The translations under genes were made by a program, and so were the position numbers. Below the pieces are notes generated by a model. The model saw only the letters and a program-made list of their open reading frames with translations, was not told the DNA's origin and did no database searches. A stretch of DNA of 64,000 bases from Melampsora larici-populina 98AG31 (taxonomy: Eukaryota; Basidiomycota; Pucciniomycetes; Pucciniales; Melampsoraceae): contig NW_006768778.1 of NCBI RefSeq assembly GCF_000204055.1, positions 387,536 through 451,535 of the forward strand, written 5' to 3'. How positions within the stretch are numbered: the first letter of the stretch is position 1; each line of letters starts with the position of its first letter. Below are positions 22,993-35,219 of this stretch, in pieces.

Positions 22993-24889
22993 TCAATCTT
23001 GTAAAACAATAGACCCAGCCGCTTCTATGAATGCCATTTCTTCTTCTATCTCTTGTTCCGACGGCAAATCAAATGGCTCATTGAGGTCGATGTCGACAAA
23101 AAAACCCTTGCCATCAAAAAGGGCACGATCTTGGTCGTAAATTAATTTATAAAACCTGAACGCGATTGAAGTCAGGCGTGAGCGACAGTCAGATCATGAA
23201 CCATCTTGTGATGATGAAAAAGCTTACGCGGAAGAATATAAGGTACCCTCCTCAGCCAATCTGTGGAGCTGTAAATCCACTCGATGCCAGATGTTCCCTC
23301 CGCCACCTCCAGCGCGCAGCGATTGAAAAATCCGAATTGCCTCGCGTCGCTGCCCAACGACATCATCAGTCATCAACATAACCATGACGGAAAAGATGGA
23401 GAGGAGTCTCATACTTACCAGATAGGCAATACGCAGACGAGTCGCCGTGGGCGTTTGGGCCCAATAGGCCACATCGTCTAGACCTTCCGCAGTTTTTCCA
23501 CAGTGGCGTGCGATCTGTCCAAACAACCATCAACATCTAAAAACAAACCACCCGCCATAATGAGATAAGGAACTTACTCGATGCAAGAGGCGTTTGAGAT
23601 TAGGCACGGTCCCGGTTGGGTTGTTTTTTATGTTGTGTAACACCTGGATGATTGGTTAGTCAGTCAGTGAATGATGAGACATCGACATGGGCCCGAAGCT
23701 TCGTGATGATGAGAAGACCCACTAAGAGGTGTAGCTTTTCACGGGCGTGTTTCCCGGCGTCTTTCACCAAAGTCGTGTACTTTTGAGTCGCAGCCACATC
23801 TTGGAGTCCATTAACAACCGGAGGGAGCTGTTCAGCGGCCCACGTTCCGGGTATGTCTTTAACCCTTTGCTGCATGGTCCAATGATACATGATGAGAGAA
23901 AATATCAGAGATCTTCGAAAAGGAACAGCAAAAGAGAGTATCCAATCTTACCTTGATCGTGTTGAAGAGCGAATTGACTAACAAGTCACCGTTGGGGTCT
24001 TCCACGGCGGTATACCCAGAAATGTTGGGGAGATGAACCGATTCGTATGCAAAAGCATACACACGTTGCTGTGATTCAAACAAAAATGAATGATCTTGAC
24101 GATGAACAGTGAAGTTTGGAAAATTACCTTCAGCTCATATGTGTAGCTCCACGGTTTGGCAGGGGTTGCAACCACTGCAGTGTTTGCCTGTGGGTTTCCA
24201 GCCTGATGAGCACCGCCAGGGGTGGCTGTGGACGCTAGCTCGTCCACACCATCGGTGACTCGGTCGATTTTGTTCGACAGAGTCGAAAACTGCTCGCCAG
24301 CCTTGGCTGAGACTGCGGCGATGTCTTCATCGAACTTGTTAGAAAGAGTCGCAATATCTTCGTCGATCTTGTCCGTCATGGTGTTGATCTCTTGATGCAC
24401 TTGGTCAGACATTACTAAGAATTCTTGGTCAAACTTGGTGGACAATCTTGCAATCGCGGCCAATATCTCTTCGTTCGAGAGATTGGCGTTGGGCTGGTTG
24501 CAGGACACGAAGAATGAATCAGTCTTCCTGCGCGACACTTTGAACGTCAGAGTGGAGATATATACCGTGTCCCCCTTTGGACCTTCCTCAGGACCTCCCA
24601 TCGGTGAGTTGCCCCCTGTTGTAAAGATTAACAAGCCGAAACGGAAGGTTAACGCGCGAGACAAAATCAATAGGTGAGAAACAACTTGCCACCCAAACCT
24701 CGAATGGAACGCAACGACGCGCGGTTGGCCGTGTTGCGTACAGCCGGGTTACCTGAGGTGAACGGTTTAGAAACGGTGCCCATTTCTATTTCAGAAAGCA
24801 AAAATGGGCTTACCCCTTGGAGTTGATAAGGCGTAGGGCTGAGGACGCCCGCCTTGAGATTGAGATTGGGAGTGAGATTGAGAAGACAT
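22993..24889 (-). CDS. Accessory protein of the Plavaka element, function unknown
   Basis: A spliced gene with about eight exons starting at ATG 24889 (a Ser/Gln-rich MSSQSHSQSQSQ start) and ending at 22993. The first part after the start carries a PMGGPEEGPKGD segment, then a heptad-like region with repeated 'DKIDEDIATLSNKFDEDI' type units (about 24430-24230), suggesting a coiled coil. Later exons give HCGKTAEGLDDVAYWAQ, then a helix-rich stretch with HRVDLQLHRLAEEG and an acidic C-terminus. Splice sites are consistent through the 3' exons; the second intron may use a GC donor. I know no domain for it. Its place beside the transposase, on the same strand and inside the same ends, suggests a role in transposition, like second proteins of other CACTA elements, but that is inference. 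Confidence 0.6.
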
Positions 24890-25305
24890 TGAGCTTTCAG
24901 ACAGAAATCCTATGGCGGGCTAATACAAAGGTGAGCGAGATGTGGGAAAAACTCAAACGCGCGAAAGGAAGCAGGATTTTCAAGAGCGCGATCTATCTAA
25001 GTTGGAAGCCAGGGGCTGAAGAACCATGATGGCCCCTGATTGGTCATCGCACTTTGCATGTTCAGCTTGCTCCCAGATCTGAAGTCGCGACACGCGCCTG
25101 ACTCCTTCCCGTTTAGGCACTTGGCTGGTTGCAGAACGCTCTGGCCCAAAGCAACAAAGTCGCAAACAACTGGTGAGGTCAACATTGGTTATCTCAAAGT
25201 GGCATTTGGCCATTGGTTATTGTATGATCATGTCAAACGGCCTTTCCCATTTGGAAAGAATCTGTGATTACAAAAAAAACAAAGGCCATCCAACCCAAGC
25301 CATCA

Positions 25306-28300
25306 TTACACATCGGAATCGTTTTCCGAATCATCTGTGTCTTTATTCCCGGGGTTTGTGGCCCTCCCCTTCCCTTTGACCTGCCTTTTTTTACAAGGTT
25401 TGACGGGGACAGAGCGCCAGATCTTGAGACCTTCATGTAGCGCTGACACCCATTCGGCGGGGGAAATAGGTCGAGTCGCAATGTTTGCAACTGCCCGATG
25501 GGCCTCAGCGGAGTAATGACTCGCACTGTTTAAAATAAAGTGTTTGGTTGGAAGGTGAGAGATCGCGCTAATCGCAATGGCTGTTTCTCTTCTTTCGAGC
25601 CTTTTTTTTGACCATCCGTGACAGGGCACGATGCCCAATGGCAATCGTGCTGTACGTTCAAGATGCAATTAATTTCCTATGTGAAATTAATTACATCAGC
25701 ACCATGATTTCGAAGGGATTGATCAATCATGTGGCCACTGACGGATACTTTCACCCATCTTTCATGTTCCGTCAGATTAATCTCGCGCATGCCGTAAAAG
25801 GCAGAGATGGCGCCCTGCTGGGTTTGTTGAAGTAAGACGACCGTGGAGTTTGCCGATTTACCGTCCGGCTTCCAAATGCTGACGACACGGCTGAGGTCGT
25901 TTCCATGTTTGAGCTGAGATTATTGAGTTACAAACAGATTTTAGTTTCAATTGCACGGGCAACCACGAGATGAGAAGGTTTTGCCCACCTTGACAAAGTC
26001 ATCCTTTTCTACCTTCTGACGGTTAGGCAAAAGGACACTCTGGTGTTCCACCCACAAGCCATTTGGGGCCTGACTTGCAAGTTACGCTGGAACCTCGATA
26101 CCTTCCTCAACACTCGCTACTCATGAAAACAATGTTGATATTCCTTTGGAGATAATTCATGAAGCAGACAAGAAACACTTACGTCCCATTGAGAGCACGG
26201 GCACCTGATTAGCTTTAGGGTCCAGTCCCAAAGCCTGAGCCAATTCAGGCAGGGTATTAAGAAGATTTCGCACTTTCACTCCAGCCGGAAAGCGTGCTTG
26301 CAAAGTCTTGTCGAAAAAAGTACTACCGGAAAGCAGACCTCGCATCAACTGATAATTATTAAAGGTGTTCGCGATGTCGCGGCCAGGGCTCATGCGGTTC
26401 GAATGTACTGAAGCCGCGCGCAGTACCCCATTGTAGCACTCGAACTTTTGCGTCATAAACAGGTTCAAAGGTCCAAAGCGTTTGATGGAGTCCTTCAGGT
26501 GGGTAAGCATATGGAACTTTGGCTTATTCACCCATTGAGCTGAGTTCTTCACAAGTTGATGGTAAAACATAAGAATCGCCGCCTCCATGTCTCGCAAGTA
26601 AGAGTCCATATGTGTTATTTTGTTCTGAAATACGTAAGATCCTAAAAGGCACAATGTGATCCAAAGGTGCCGTTTGTTCGTGGGCATGTGATTGAACAAG
26701 ACAAAGGGTGCAGTTTGTAGAACTGTCTGAAAATCTTTCCCAACAAGGCTCTGAAAGAACTGAATAAGTGTATTGGGCTGAATGGGTGAGATGTTCAATC
26801 CACGGGTGTTGAAAGCTCGCCATCGCGCCGAGAGGTCGCGGTAACGCTGGCTCGAAGGCTTCATAATACCCAAAGACTTCATAGTGTCTCTGAACAAATA
26901 TTTCGCAATTCCGAGTAGCACGACATGCAGGGTCTCTATAGGGGTGTCTTGATGGCCGTCAAAACCTGCTCAAAATGTTTCAGCTTGGGGGTTCAGCAGT
27001 GTATCAATGCCAAAACACACAAACCTCTGAGCCTCAACATAGGGTTAAAAAGATGTGCCCCAAGTTGCCGGTTCAGGTCGTCACATAGCCGCTGGACATC
27101 ACATGGGTCCGCTGAGTCGTGTGCTTGCTGAACCTTCTTGAGAAAGTAGTCCATGACTGAATCCCGGAATCCGAATTTGCGTTGCTCCGCCTCCACGGCC
27201 GTTTTGGTTTGAGGCCGCTGCGCCAAAGCCCAAATGTCGGAAGCCCTATCGCGGGTGACATCCCAGTCTCGTTTGGGCAACGAAAACTGCATCAATAGTC
27301 AGTTTCCGTGATTAATTCAGAACATAAACGGGGACGTGGAACTATCCCTACCTGTTCATCATCTAAGTCGACTCCGATAAAGTCAGCGACATACTGTTCA
27401 GTTTTTTTGTCACTCATCTTGGACACTTGCAAGTCACAAATTCTACATGGCGTCAACGTATTAGCGGGGTTCGTGGTGTTGCTGATTTCTGCGTGCATTG
27501 GAGAATCTCCCAGGTGGAATAAAGGCACAACCATGGCGAGGATGTCCGTGCCAGTGACGTGGTCGTACGCGAGGAAACCGTTCGCACTGTGGTTACTAAC
27601 AAACAATCGCGCCATTCAGCAAGTGTACAAAAACCTGTAGAAATAATGTTGGAACAAATAACAAAAACTTACTTCATGTCGTCTACGACCTCATCAAACA
27701 ATTCGAGCGCAGAGGCGCAGTTTGAGGTCGCCAGAAAATGAATATTGTACTCCTGGTTTGTCATCTTTGGAGGCAAACCAGAAAGTGTGAAGAAGACGCT
27801 CATGTGATGATTCCATTTTTTAGATACATTTCCGGACGTATCGTCGGAATACAAGGAGATCGGAATGTGCTTGATGGCTTTTCCATTGGCACGTTGGCGC
27901 CAAGGGTTGATGATTGGCAGTCGGTGTAAGCCGCGCGCACATCGCTCTACATTAAGGAAGAATGGGTCAGCTCATCTGTAATAGGGTGACGAAATAAAGG
28001 AATTAAATCAAAGGACCCACGAAATAAATATTCATCACAGATAGTGGCATGGTCTAGCTTTATGTCTTGACCTGTTTTCCAGAAATCCCTAGCGTCGACA
28101 GTGTCCAGATGCATCGAATCAAAACAGGGCTCTTCGGGGATAATTATTTGAAGCGCTGAAGGGTCGTGTGGATGGTTCTGTAGTGTTGCCCGAAGGCATT
28201 TTGACATTGTTCTACCCTCTTGCTGATAAAAGAAGACCGGAACGACTACCTGTTTGGTAATCGTTTGAACAGGTTTGTATTATACCAGTGCTTCGCTTGT

Positions 28301-29411
28301 GAGACCACCATCTGCACTCGTAGGTCTCTGCTGAATCCTTCGCGCCATTTCTGGCACTGCGACAACCGGTTGATTGCTTCGTTGTGTGGCAGCTCTGGGA
28401 CACAAACCAAGTGCGGGCTGACCAGGGGATTGGCCAGTTCCTGATCGATACAAAGAGAGGGCTTTTGAATCAGTGCATCCGCCTCGTGCCGGTCTAGATA
28501 TATTACCCACATTGCGAATGATGGTCTCAATCTTTAAGCCAAAGAGAGGATTTCCATGGGGACTGGTCCGTTCGGAGATCTGAAGTCCAAAGTTCTGCTT
28601 CAGACGTTTACTGAGCGCTCGCAAGGCACCCCACTCGGGCAGTTGAACACTGCAGATACGCAAGATCGAACGTATACGGTGGTACTGTGATCGTGAAAGT
28701 ATGCTGCGTGTTGATCCGATGATCAATAACGCTACAATGTGCTGTGTAACAGAGGATCATTTGAGTAAAGCTATACTCAACGTTGATCAGTGGAAAGTAA
28801 TTACAGACCTCTTTTTTCTTGAATGGGTACCATTCAGCAGCATCTTGCACTTGAGTTGTACGCAAATCGGACTCGAGCGCGGCTTCATCGGCTTCTTCGT
28901 CGTCGTATTCCATCCCTTCGTTCATGGCGTTCACCGCTTCAGCGAGCTTGTAGAAGTCGAGTTCGAGATCAGAGTGCTCAGAGTCACTAGGTTGATTCTC
29001 TTCCGCGAGTTGTAGGGCTCGGAGGAAGGACAAGGGAGACGGAGGACTGATATCAGGGGGGTCGTTAGCGTCCATAAGATCGTGGTCCTCTCCAAGGAAT
29101 ATGTCTTCCTGGTCGGTGACTGATGAAATGCAAGGGTCTCCAAAGTCCTCTTGGAGACCTGGGACCCTCACATTTTCGGCTGCAACGCGAGCTTCGTAAC
29201 GTGCGACTGCGTCGGCGTGTGCCTTGGATTTGGAATGCTGGCCATATGTGCGCATCTGCCGTCCACAGACCAAGCATTTCCACTGTGGATCCGAAGCCAC
29301 GGTGGAGATCAATTGGAAATCTACGAAGAGGGGCGGATGGGTCAGTTTGAAGTTTGGCGATGTTGAGCAATATCAAGCACACTTACAACGGTCTGGAGGG
29401 CCTTGTGCCAT
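25306..29411 (-). pseudogene. Plavaka transposase, apparently frameshifted
   Basis: Starts at ATG 29411 (MAQGPPDR), then an exon with a Cys/His finger (CLVCGRQM...HSKSKAH) at about 29310. Family landmarks follow in order: WYPFKKKE, LSRSQYHRIRSIL, ANPLVSPHLV, VVPVFFYQ, NPWRQRA, YSDDTSGNVSKKWN, FHLGDSPMHAE with CRIC, FDGHQDTPIETLHVVLLG, KFHMLTHLKDSI, and near the end NVQHDCHWASC. Many short introns separate them. Three places need a frame change that no intron explains: about 28280 (before YKPVQT), about 27970 (before FFLNVERC), and an A8 run at 25602-25609. The last could be a sequencing error. As written the protein would not be made whole. Confidence 0.75.
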
Positions 29412-29469
29412 GTTCGAAGACGGTGAGGACTCAAGGTGACGTGACAATGAGGATTGTTTGGCTCCTTTT

Positions 29470-30383
29470 GGATCTGTGGTGCAGATTGTGCAGTTTGAGT
29501 TACTTAGATAGGGTCTGATCGGCTGGACAGAAGCTCAATATGGAACCTCACCCACGCAACGAGAAGAGAAATTTTTGGGACGGAGAAAGGGACACTTGTG
29601 TCAATGACGATGAAGTCGAAAGAGAGATTCCCAGCGCAAATAGAGAGAACGAACTACTTTGGGAAAAGAACTACTTTGGAAAAAGAACGAGAACAGGCGG
29701 CCATATAAATATATGGGAGAACTGTGGCCAGAGACACCTGAGGGAAAGAGGAGATGAGTTTCCCTCCCACGTTCTGACTTGGGGGATATTTGGTGAAACA
29801 AGCCTTAAACCTTTGGCATGTTTCGTGGCTTTGGCTCAGGATGTTCAGCCCGTGGACTTCCAGGAACTGTGGAGCATGCGTTTGCTTTGGCCCAGCATGT
29901 TCATGGAGCTCCGATTGCACATGTTCAGGTGTGCAATGGGGAACATGCATGCCTTTTGCATGTTTCGCCTTTGGCATGTTCCACTTTGGCACCAAGTGCC
30001 CGGGTTTCAGCCAAAGTTAAGGCGACATTTGGGTTGCCCTCGGCCGGGCCCTCGACGGAACTTCACGTAGGCCGTCGAGTGCCTGCCAGGTGCGAGCGGG
30101 GGACGGAGTGCAGGCCACGGGCAGCCTGCATTCAACTTTGGCTTGGAAGGTAAGTCCTGACGGCCCGGGGTCACGCATCACGCTGCCGTGGGTTGACCCC
30201 GGGGCGGCCCGTGGGCCGAAACACGGCACGACGGTTGGCAGGCGACATTCGGACCCAGGGTGCCCCCGTGGTGTATCAGGGGGCCTGGCTTGCTCCATCG
30301 AGTCTAAGAAAACTCAATCGGGCCGCTGGCTGATATTTGAATTTCGGCGCGGGGATTCCGGGCCGCCGGGTAAAGATTACATT
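29470..30383. repeat. Subterminal region of the Plavaka element
   Basis: No gene. About 29800-30000 holds degenerate repeats of a TGTTCA/GCATGTT-rich unit, and 30020-30310 is strongly GC-rich, with AGGCGACATTTG at 30023 and AGGCGACATTCGG at 30239. The inverse motif CAAATGTCGCCT occurs at 22689-22700 in the other end. Subterminal motif arrays are where CACTA transposases bind, so these may be binding sites. Confidence 0.5.
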
Positions 30384-30492
30384 TGGTGTAGTGTAAAGTG
30401 GTTCACTCTCATTCTTTAATTTCACCTTCATCATCCCATTCTGTATTCTTCCAACTCTCAAGGGAAAAGTCGCCTTTTAATCTGAACGCCAA

Positions 30493-31564
30493 ATGTACGA
30501 CTTACAATCAGATGCTTCTAATATTTCCCCAGTGAACGCATTCAGTGAAGTATTCAAGTAAGCCTCCCGAAGATATGCCTTTATCGAACACGCAATGATT
30601 TAACCTGCTTTTTTAATTGTCTAGATTGATTCTCACTCGCGGACACAGCTTAAGCGCCGATTCGAGGGCCCATGACAAGGTCATTTCTAGTCTGGAAACC
30701 AACATACAGAATAACCCCAATAATCAAAGTCTTCTTGATGAACACATTAAAAAACTTGGCATTCGGGAGCAACAAACCATCCAGATCGAAACCTTGGCAC
30801 GCGACCTCGCGGAACGCCTGCAGCTTGCTCTTCCGTCAATCGGAAGACCATCCGAACCTTCGGAAGAGCGTATAAAAGTACTCGAGGAACAGCTACAGAA
30901 ATTGCAAACAGATACTAATAAGGCTCGTAGTGACATGACTAAGGTTGTCCAAGATCTGATCAATACCAATAAAAAGCAAGCGGAAGAGATTACAGATTTG
31001 CGACATAAGCTTGACGGACTTCCGTCATCTTCAGCCCTCGTTGGTGGAACAAAATCTTCAATGTCCGTTATCTCACGTGAAGAGTTCGAAGTAACCCAGC
31101 AGCAAGTTGTCGATCTTAGCGATAAAGTCGCTAACATACATAAGGAGTTCATTCTCGTTCTCTCTGAAGATATACCATCAAATCTTCAGCAGGCTATCCG
31201 AGCGATTCAAGACTCTACAGATACACATGCACGAAACACTTTGGAATCTTGCCGTCGTCGTATATCCGAACTCTTTGCAGAGTTCAGTGCCGCTCAACAC
31301 GCTCGCCTAGATCTCATCGAACAAAACTACGATCTTCCTCGCTCTGCTCCGCCGCAAGGCCCCAGTCAGGCAGTGACCGAGCTTCAAGCTATAGATGGAG
31401 GTCAATCTCTAGTAAAGATTCAAAATCAAGCGCAACTTGCCTCATCAACTTCGAAGGACCCTCGCCGTCGCCATCAATCTGCCATGTCTCAAAATCCGAC
31501 TAATGCACAACCCGATATCTCCTCTGTATCAACTACAGACCAATCACAATGTGCACAACAATAG
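30493..31564 (+). CDS. Coiled-coil protein of unknown function
   Basis: Two exons, 30493-30557 and 30625-31564, give 334 residues. After a short acidic N-terminus the bulk is charged heptad-like sequence (QLQKLQTDTNKARSDM, EEITDLRHKLDG), with a Ser/Gln-rich disordered tail of about 80 residues. No enzyme motif, signal peptide or membrane span is visible. It begins about 100 bp to the right of the proposed end of the Plavaka transposon, so its promoter is either replaced by, or squeezed against, the transposon. I do not recognise the family; it could also be a repeat-borne gene. Confidence 0.6.
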
Positions 31565-34500
31565 AAGGCTGACTACACTGTCATTGTATTACTCAAGATT
31601 ATAAATACTACGTGGGTGACACATTTATTTATTCATGTCTCGGGCTTTAGTTGAGCCTTTCTAATCCACCTGCACAATTCAAGATCCAATTGGACCCACT
31701 CTATGTCAATCAGAAAGGAATATAACCTCAAATTCTACCAGCGCAGGAATTATAGTAAAATTAATTGGCTTTAAGACTACTACAAGGAAAGACACATTTT
31801 CAAGGCAATGCTTTCATAGTGTCCTTTCAGTCATCAATCCATATCAGACTCCGACAAATGATCAAGGTTTGGGGGAAGACAGACACAAATTTTGGCAAGT
31901 TGGGAAAGCTGATGATTATCTTGAACTAGGAACTAGCATGGGGACCGTTCATTGGAGTTTACTCGCTTTGAAGTGAAAGCAGCTCTAACTGATAATCACT
32001 ATATTTACAGATAGCAAGATATTGTTCATGGAGCATTGTCCATCTCACATGGCTCAATCTGACCCTTGCAAATTGCTGGACTATGAGAGCATCAAATGTT
32101 GTGTAGTGCAGTCAGCTTCTGATTCTGAGTGCTTGGTTTGAAAGAAGACATCAATGAAAACTATAAGTTAATGCAGTGACTGGTAGCTAAAGGTGATGCC
32201 TACCTGACCCCTGTAGGCCAAACAAAATACCAAGAGCACAAAGAAGTTAGTCCAGGTGTTTCCAGAGGTCTGACGTTTTTATGCTCTGTACAGGGAGGGC
32301 ACAAGGGAATCATTGGATCCTGACCCCTGGATGACACTTCAGGCTTGAATTCAGTGCAGGTGTCATAATCTGATACCCACAATAAGTTACTAAAGTGTGG
32401 AAAGTGTTGTCTAGGTATGCCAACCTGATGCTGTGAATGGTTGGTGGAGGAAAAATGCAGTGGGGCTTATGTAAGAGTCTTGGCTTTGCCTGCACAGATT
32501 CCTCCCAAGCACACATCAGCATGATAGAGAGAAGGGAGGATCTGAGTAAAGAGTAATATATGAGTTTTTTCTCTTGTCATCACCATGATGCTGTACACTT
32601 GAGTAAAATCTGACAAAGTCAACTTAAAGATCTGTCTCTGCTTTGATTATCATAATACCAACCATGATCATAGCACTCCTTTGTGCCCAGAGAGTTCACT
32701 CTAGACTTACATTATCCAAATATTCTACTTGCATCAAAATTTGAAATCCAAACTATATTTTATGCATCTTGGAAGCTGAGGAGTCAGCTTTTGATACCTG
32801 AATTACAAGGATTGGATAGTATAAATGAAAGTAAAACCACTCAGGAATGTGAAACAAGACTAGGGTGTCATCGTTCCATGCTCAAACTTTAGTCTGATCA
32901 TGAAGTTGGTAAGTGTATCTTGATTTTCACTATGAGATGTGGAAGATTATCACTTAGGAATGCAGTTAGTACTCAACCTTACTACAACAGTTTGTAATCT
33001 TGTCAGATGACATATTAACTCTGATTGCTGATATTTGCTCACCCAGAGGAAGTTTTCTGTAAAACCTCAGTTAAGTATGAGGTATGAGTTCAACTTCTGA
33101 ATTATGAATCATGCCTTCTTGGACATTTGGTGGCGTTATAACTTGGATCATGTAACATCAGGGAAAGGTCACATATTACATGTCTCACATCACTAGCACA
33201 ACTTATTCAGGCAACTGGAAGATTCACACATATGAAAACGTACTTGGAAAATTAGAATCAACATTGCTACAACATTATGCTATATTTCATCTTATCTCTT
33301 TTCTTGATTCCTTTCTTCTTCTCTGTTCAAAGTTTTTGGGTGCACATCTTTTCACATTGAATTTTTTTATAAAGGCTCAGTAGTCCGTTGTAAGAAGAAA
33401 ACACATAAGAAGTTGTAGTAGTTCTACATTACACCTAGTTGGTTTAGTTAGTGTGATATGTAAAATCAAAAGCACTTAAAAAAATGTCACACATCAGACT
33501 AGTTAACTTCAGATGTCACACTCTATTGTATATGCTCCTCTCCTCATCTGACAATATAAGTAACAAGTTAGAGATTGCTCAGTCCTCATCCTCCGTCCCC
33601 AGACCCCTTGCCGGATCATAGCAGGTGGATCCATAGACAGAATGTTATGGTTGAACCTTGGGGAAGTATTGTATGGGTCCTTCATCCATGATTTGATTTG
33701 GAAGCATCATCAACCAGATTTTGTTACATTCAGACTCACAAGGTCACATCCTTTGAGGCTGAGACACAATCACATCTTGATTTGATTCCAAACCCTACTG
33801 ATTTCATTCTAGCTTTAGGTATATCAAAATTTTAAAGTTTGACCCCTCCTCAAGTGTACTACCTCTTTGCTTTTTCTCCATGGGACTGGTCATGCAGAAT
33901 TGAAGGCATATAGCATTTTGTCCTGCATTTTTTTGAATTTATCCAAGTCTAGCTAATCTATGGACCTGAATATGTGAGGTTCAAAGTTTTTGTTGGAGGA
34001 TTTAACTTCAAATTGTGAATAAAAAGAAAGTATTGTTGTATAAAATGATATGAAGGCTGATGGTTCACTCTTTATTGGGATTGGGGACTTTTAGGGCTGC
34101 AGAAGGGATTATGGTGCTCCATTGCTTGGCTGCATACTGGTTGGATTTGTTGATTTTTTTAATTTTGATCCTAGCCTAAGAATATTTGAGAAAAATCACA
34201 CACTTCCTCAAGGAAAGAGTACTATTCACACGGGACAAAAAAGGGGCTCACATAGAGGTGAGCATGAAAGGCTTCCAGCTTTCTCCAAGTTGTCTACATT
34301 TTTGTTGCCAACTTTTACCCTGTTTTTGCATTCTTGCAGCTCATCATCTGAAACTTCATGATCAACATGAGCATGATCCATGCCTTCTTCAGGCTTGATG
34401 CTTATAAGCCAAGAAGCCTGAGGGAGGGCTACCTGATCTTCTCAGGTCATCTCAGACTCTGACTGAATGCTTAGTTTGTACAGCTCCTTTGTTGAGCAAT

Positions 34501-34610
34501 TCAACCACTCAAAGTGGAAATTAACAAAGCCCCCATCTCAAGAACCATCTCAATTCTTGCCATTTTGGTCACCACAATTACACACATTTGCTAGAGTTAC
34601 TTGACAAACC
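31565..34610. other. Repeat-rich intergenic DNA, no gene recognised
   Basis: Three kilobases without a convincing ORF. The segment 32200-32520 has two overlapping open frames on the minus strand with odd composition, more like a dispersed repeat than a gene. No TIR pair or LTR could be delimited by eye. Confidence 0.45.
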
Positions 34611-35219
34611 TATGGCTCACGTGGTGGGCACAGATTTTGAATTTGGGGCAGGCCTGGGTGTGATTTTTTGGCTTTCTAAAGGTGTGCCCTAGGTGTGGGC
34701 ACTGAGGCATGCCTCTGAGGTGCTCAAGAGCAAAAAACTCTCGCAAAGACACTAAAAGTAGCTAGGATTGTATTTCACAATGCTGCAAGAAGGAATCCAA
34801 GAGGGGCTTACATCAAAATCTATCAAGATAGTTCTTCAAAAAGCTCATCCTTATCCCAATACTCATTCTCATACTCTTCATTTAAAACAATAGCATCAGG
34901 TGTTTGGGCTTCAACTCAAGTATTGAATATTATTACATCAAAAAGTGTTTCTATATACCCATTTTCTGCCTTGTTCTCTTGTTTTTTTCATGCTCCGCTT
35001 CATTTTCACAATAAATGCCATCTTCAAACTCTTGAAAATGGTTGAGATCTTCAAATTGAGTATCTATGTGTTGTGTATCATTGGCAGCAGCAGTTTGATT
35101 GGGATTTGTGGTTGCTTTTGAGATGCAAGTTGATTGCTCGTATTTGAGGTCCATTTCAATCTGCCACATCATCTCCAAAGTTGAGACATTCATTCACGGA
35201 TGCAACTTGGTCTTCTGGG

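Larger units (their letters stand above)
22585..30393 (-). mobile_element. Plavaka-type (CACTA-like) DNA transposon
   Basis: A 7.8-kb element defined by its content (Plavaka transposase plus a second gene, both on the minus strand) and by matching ends: GACTACACCA at 22585 and, in inverse, CACTACACCA at 30393, one mismatch in 10. CACTA termini fit the superfamily. Both subterminal regions (about 22600-22880 and 30020-30310) are GC-rich and share short motifs such as CAAATGTCGCCT in inverse orientation and a GGGTGCCC...CATCGAGTCT block. Flanking bases (TAT and TAA) do not give a clean duplication. Exact borders are therefore tentative. Confidence 0.7.

Noticed and set aside
22526..22996. 156-codon minus-strand frame, Cys/Arg/Pro-rich
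   Set aside because: Covers the GC-rich end of the Plavaka element and the MITE border; composition explains it.
29540..30419. Several plus-strand frames of 100-176 codons
   Set aside because: Open only because of the GC-rich subterminal repeats; no domain and several frames overlap.
32200..32522. Two overlapping minus-strand frames
   Set aside because: No domain, two frames open over the same bases; looks like a dispersed repeat.
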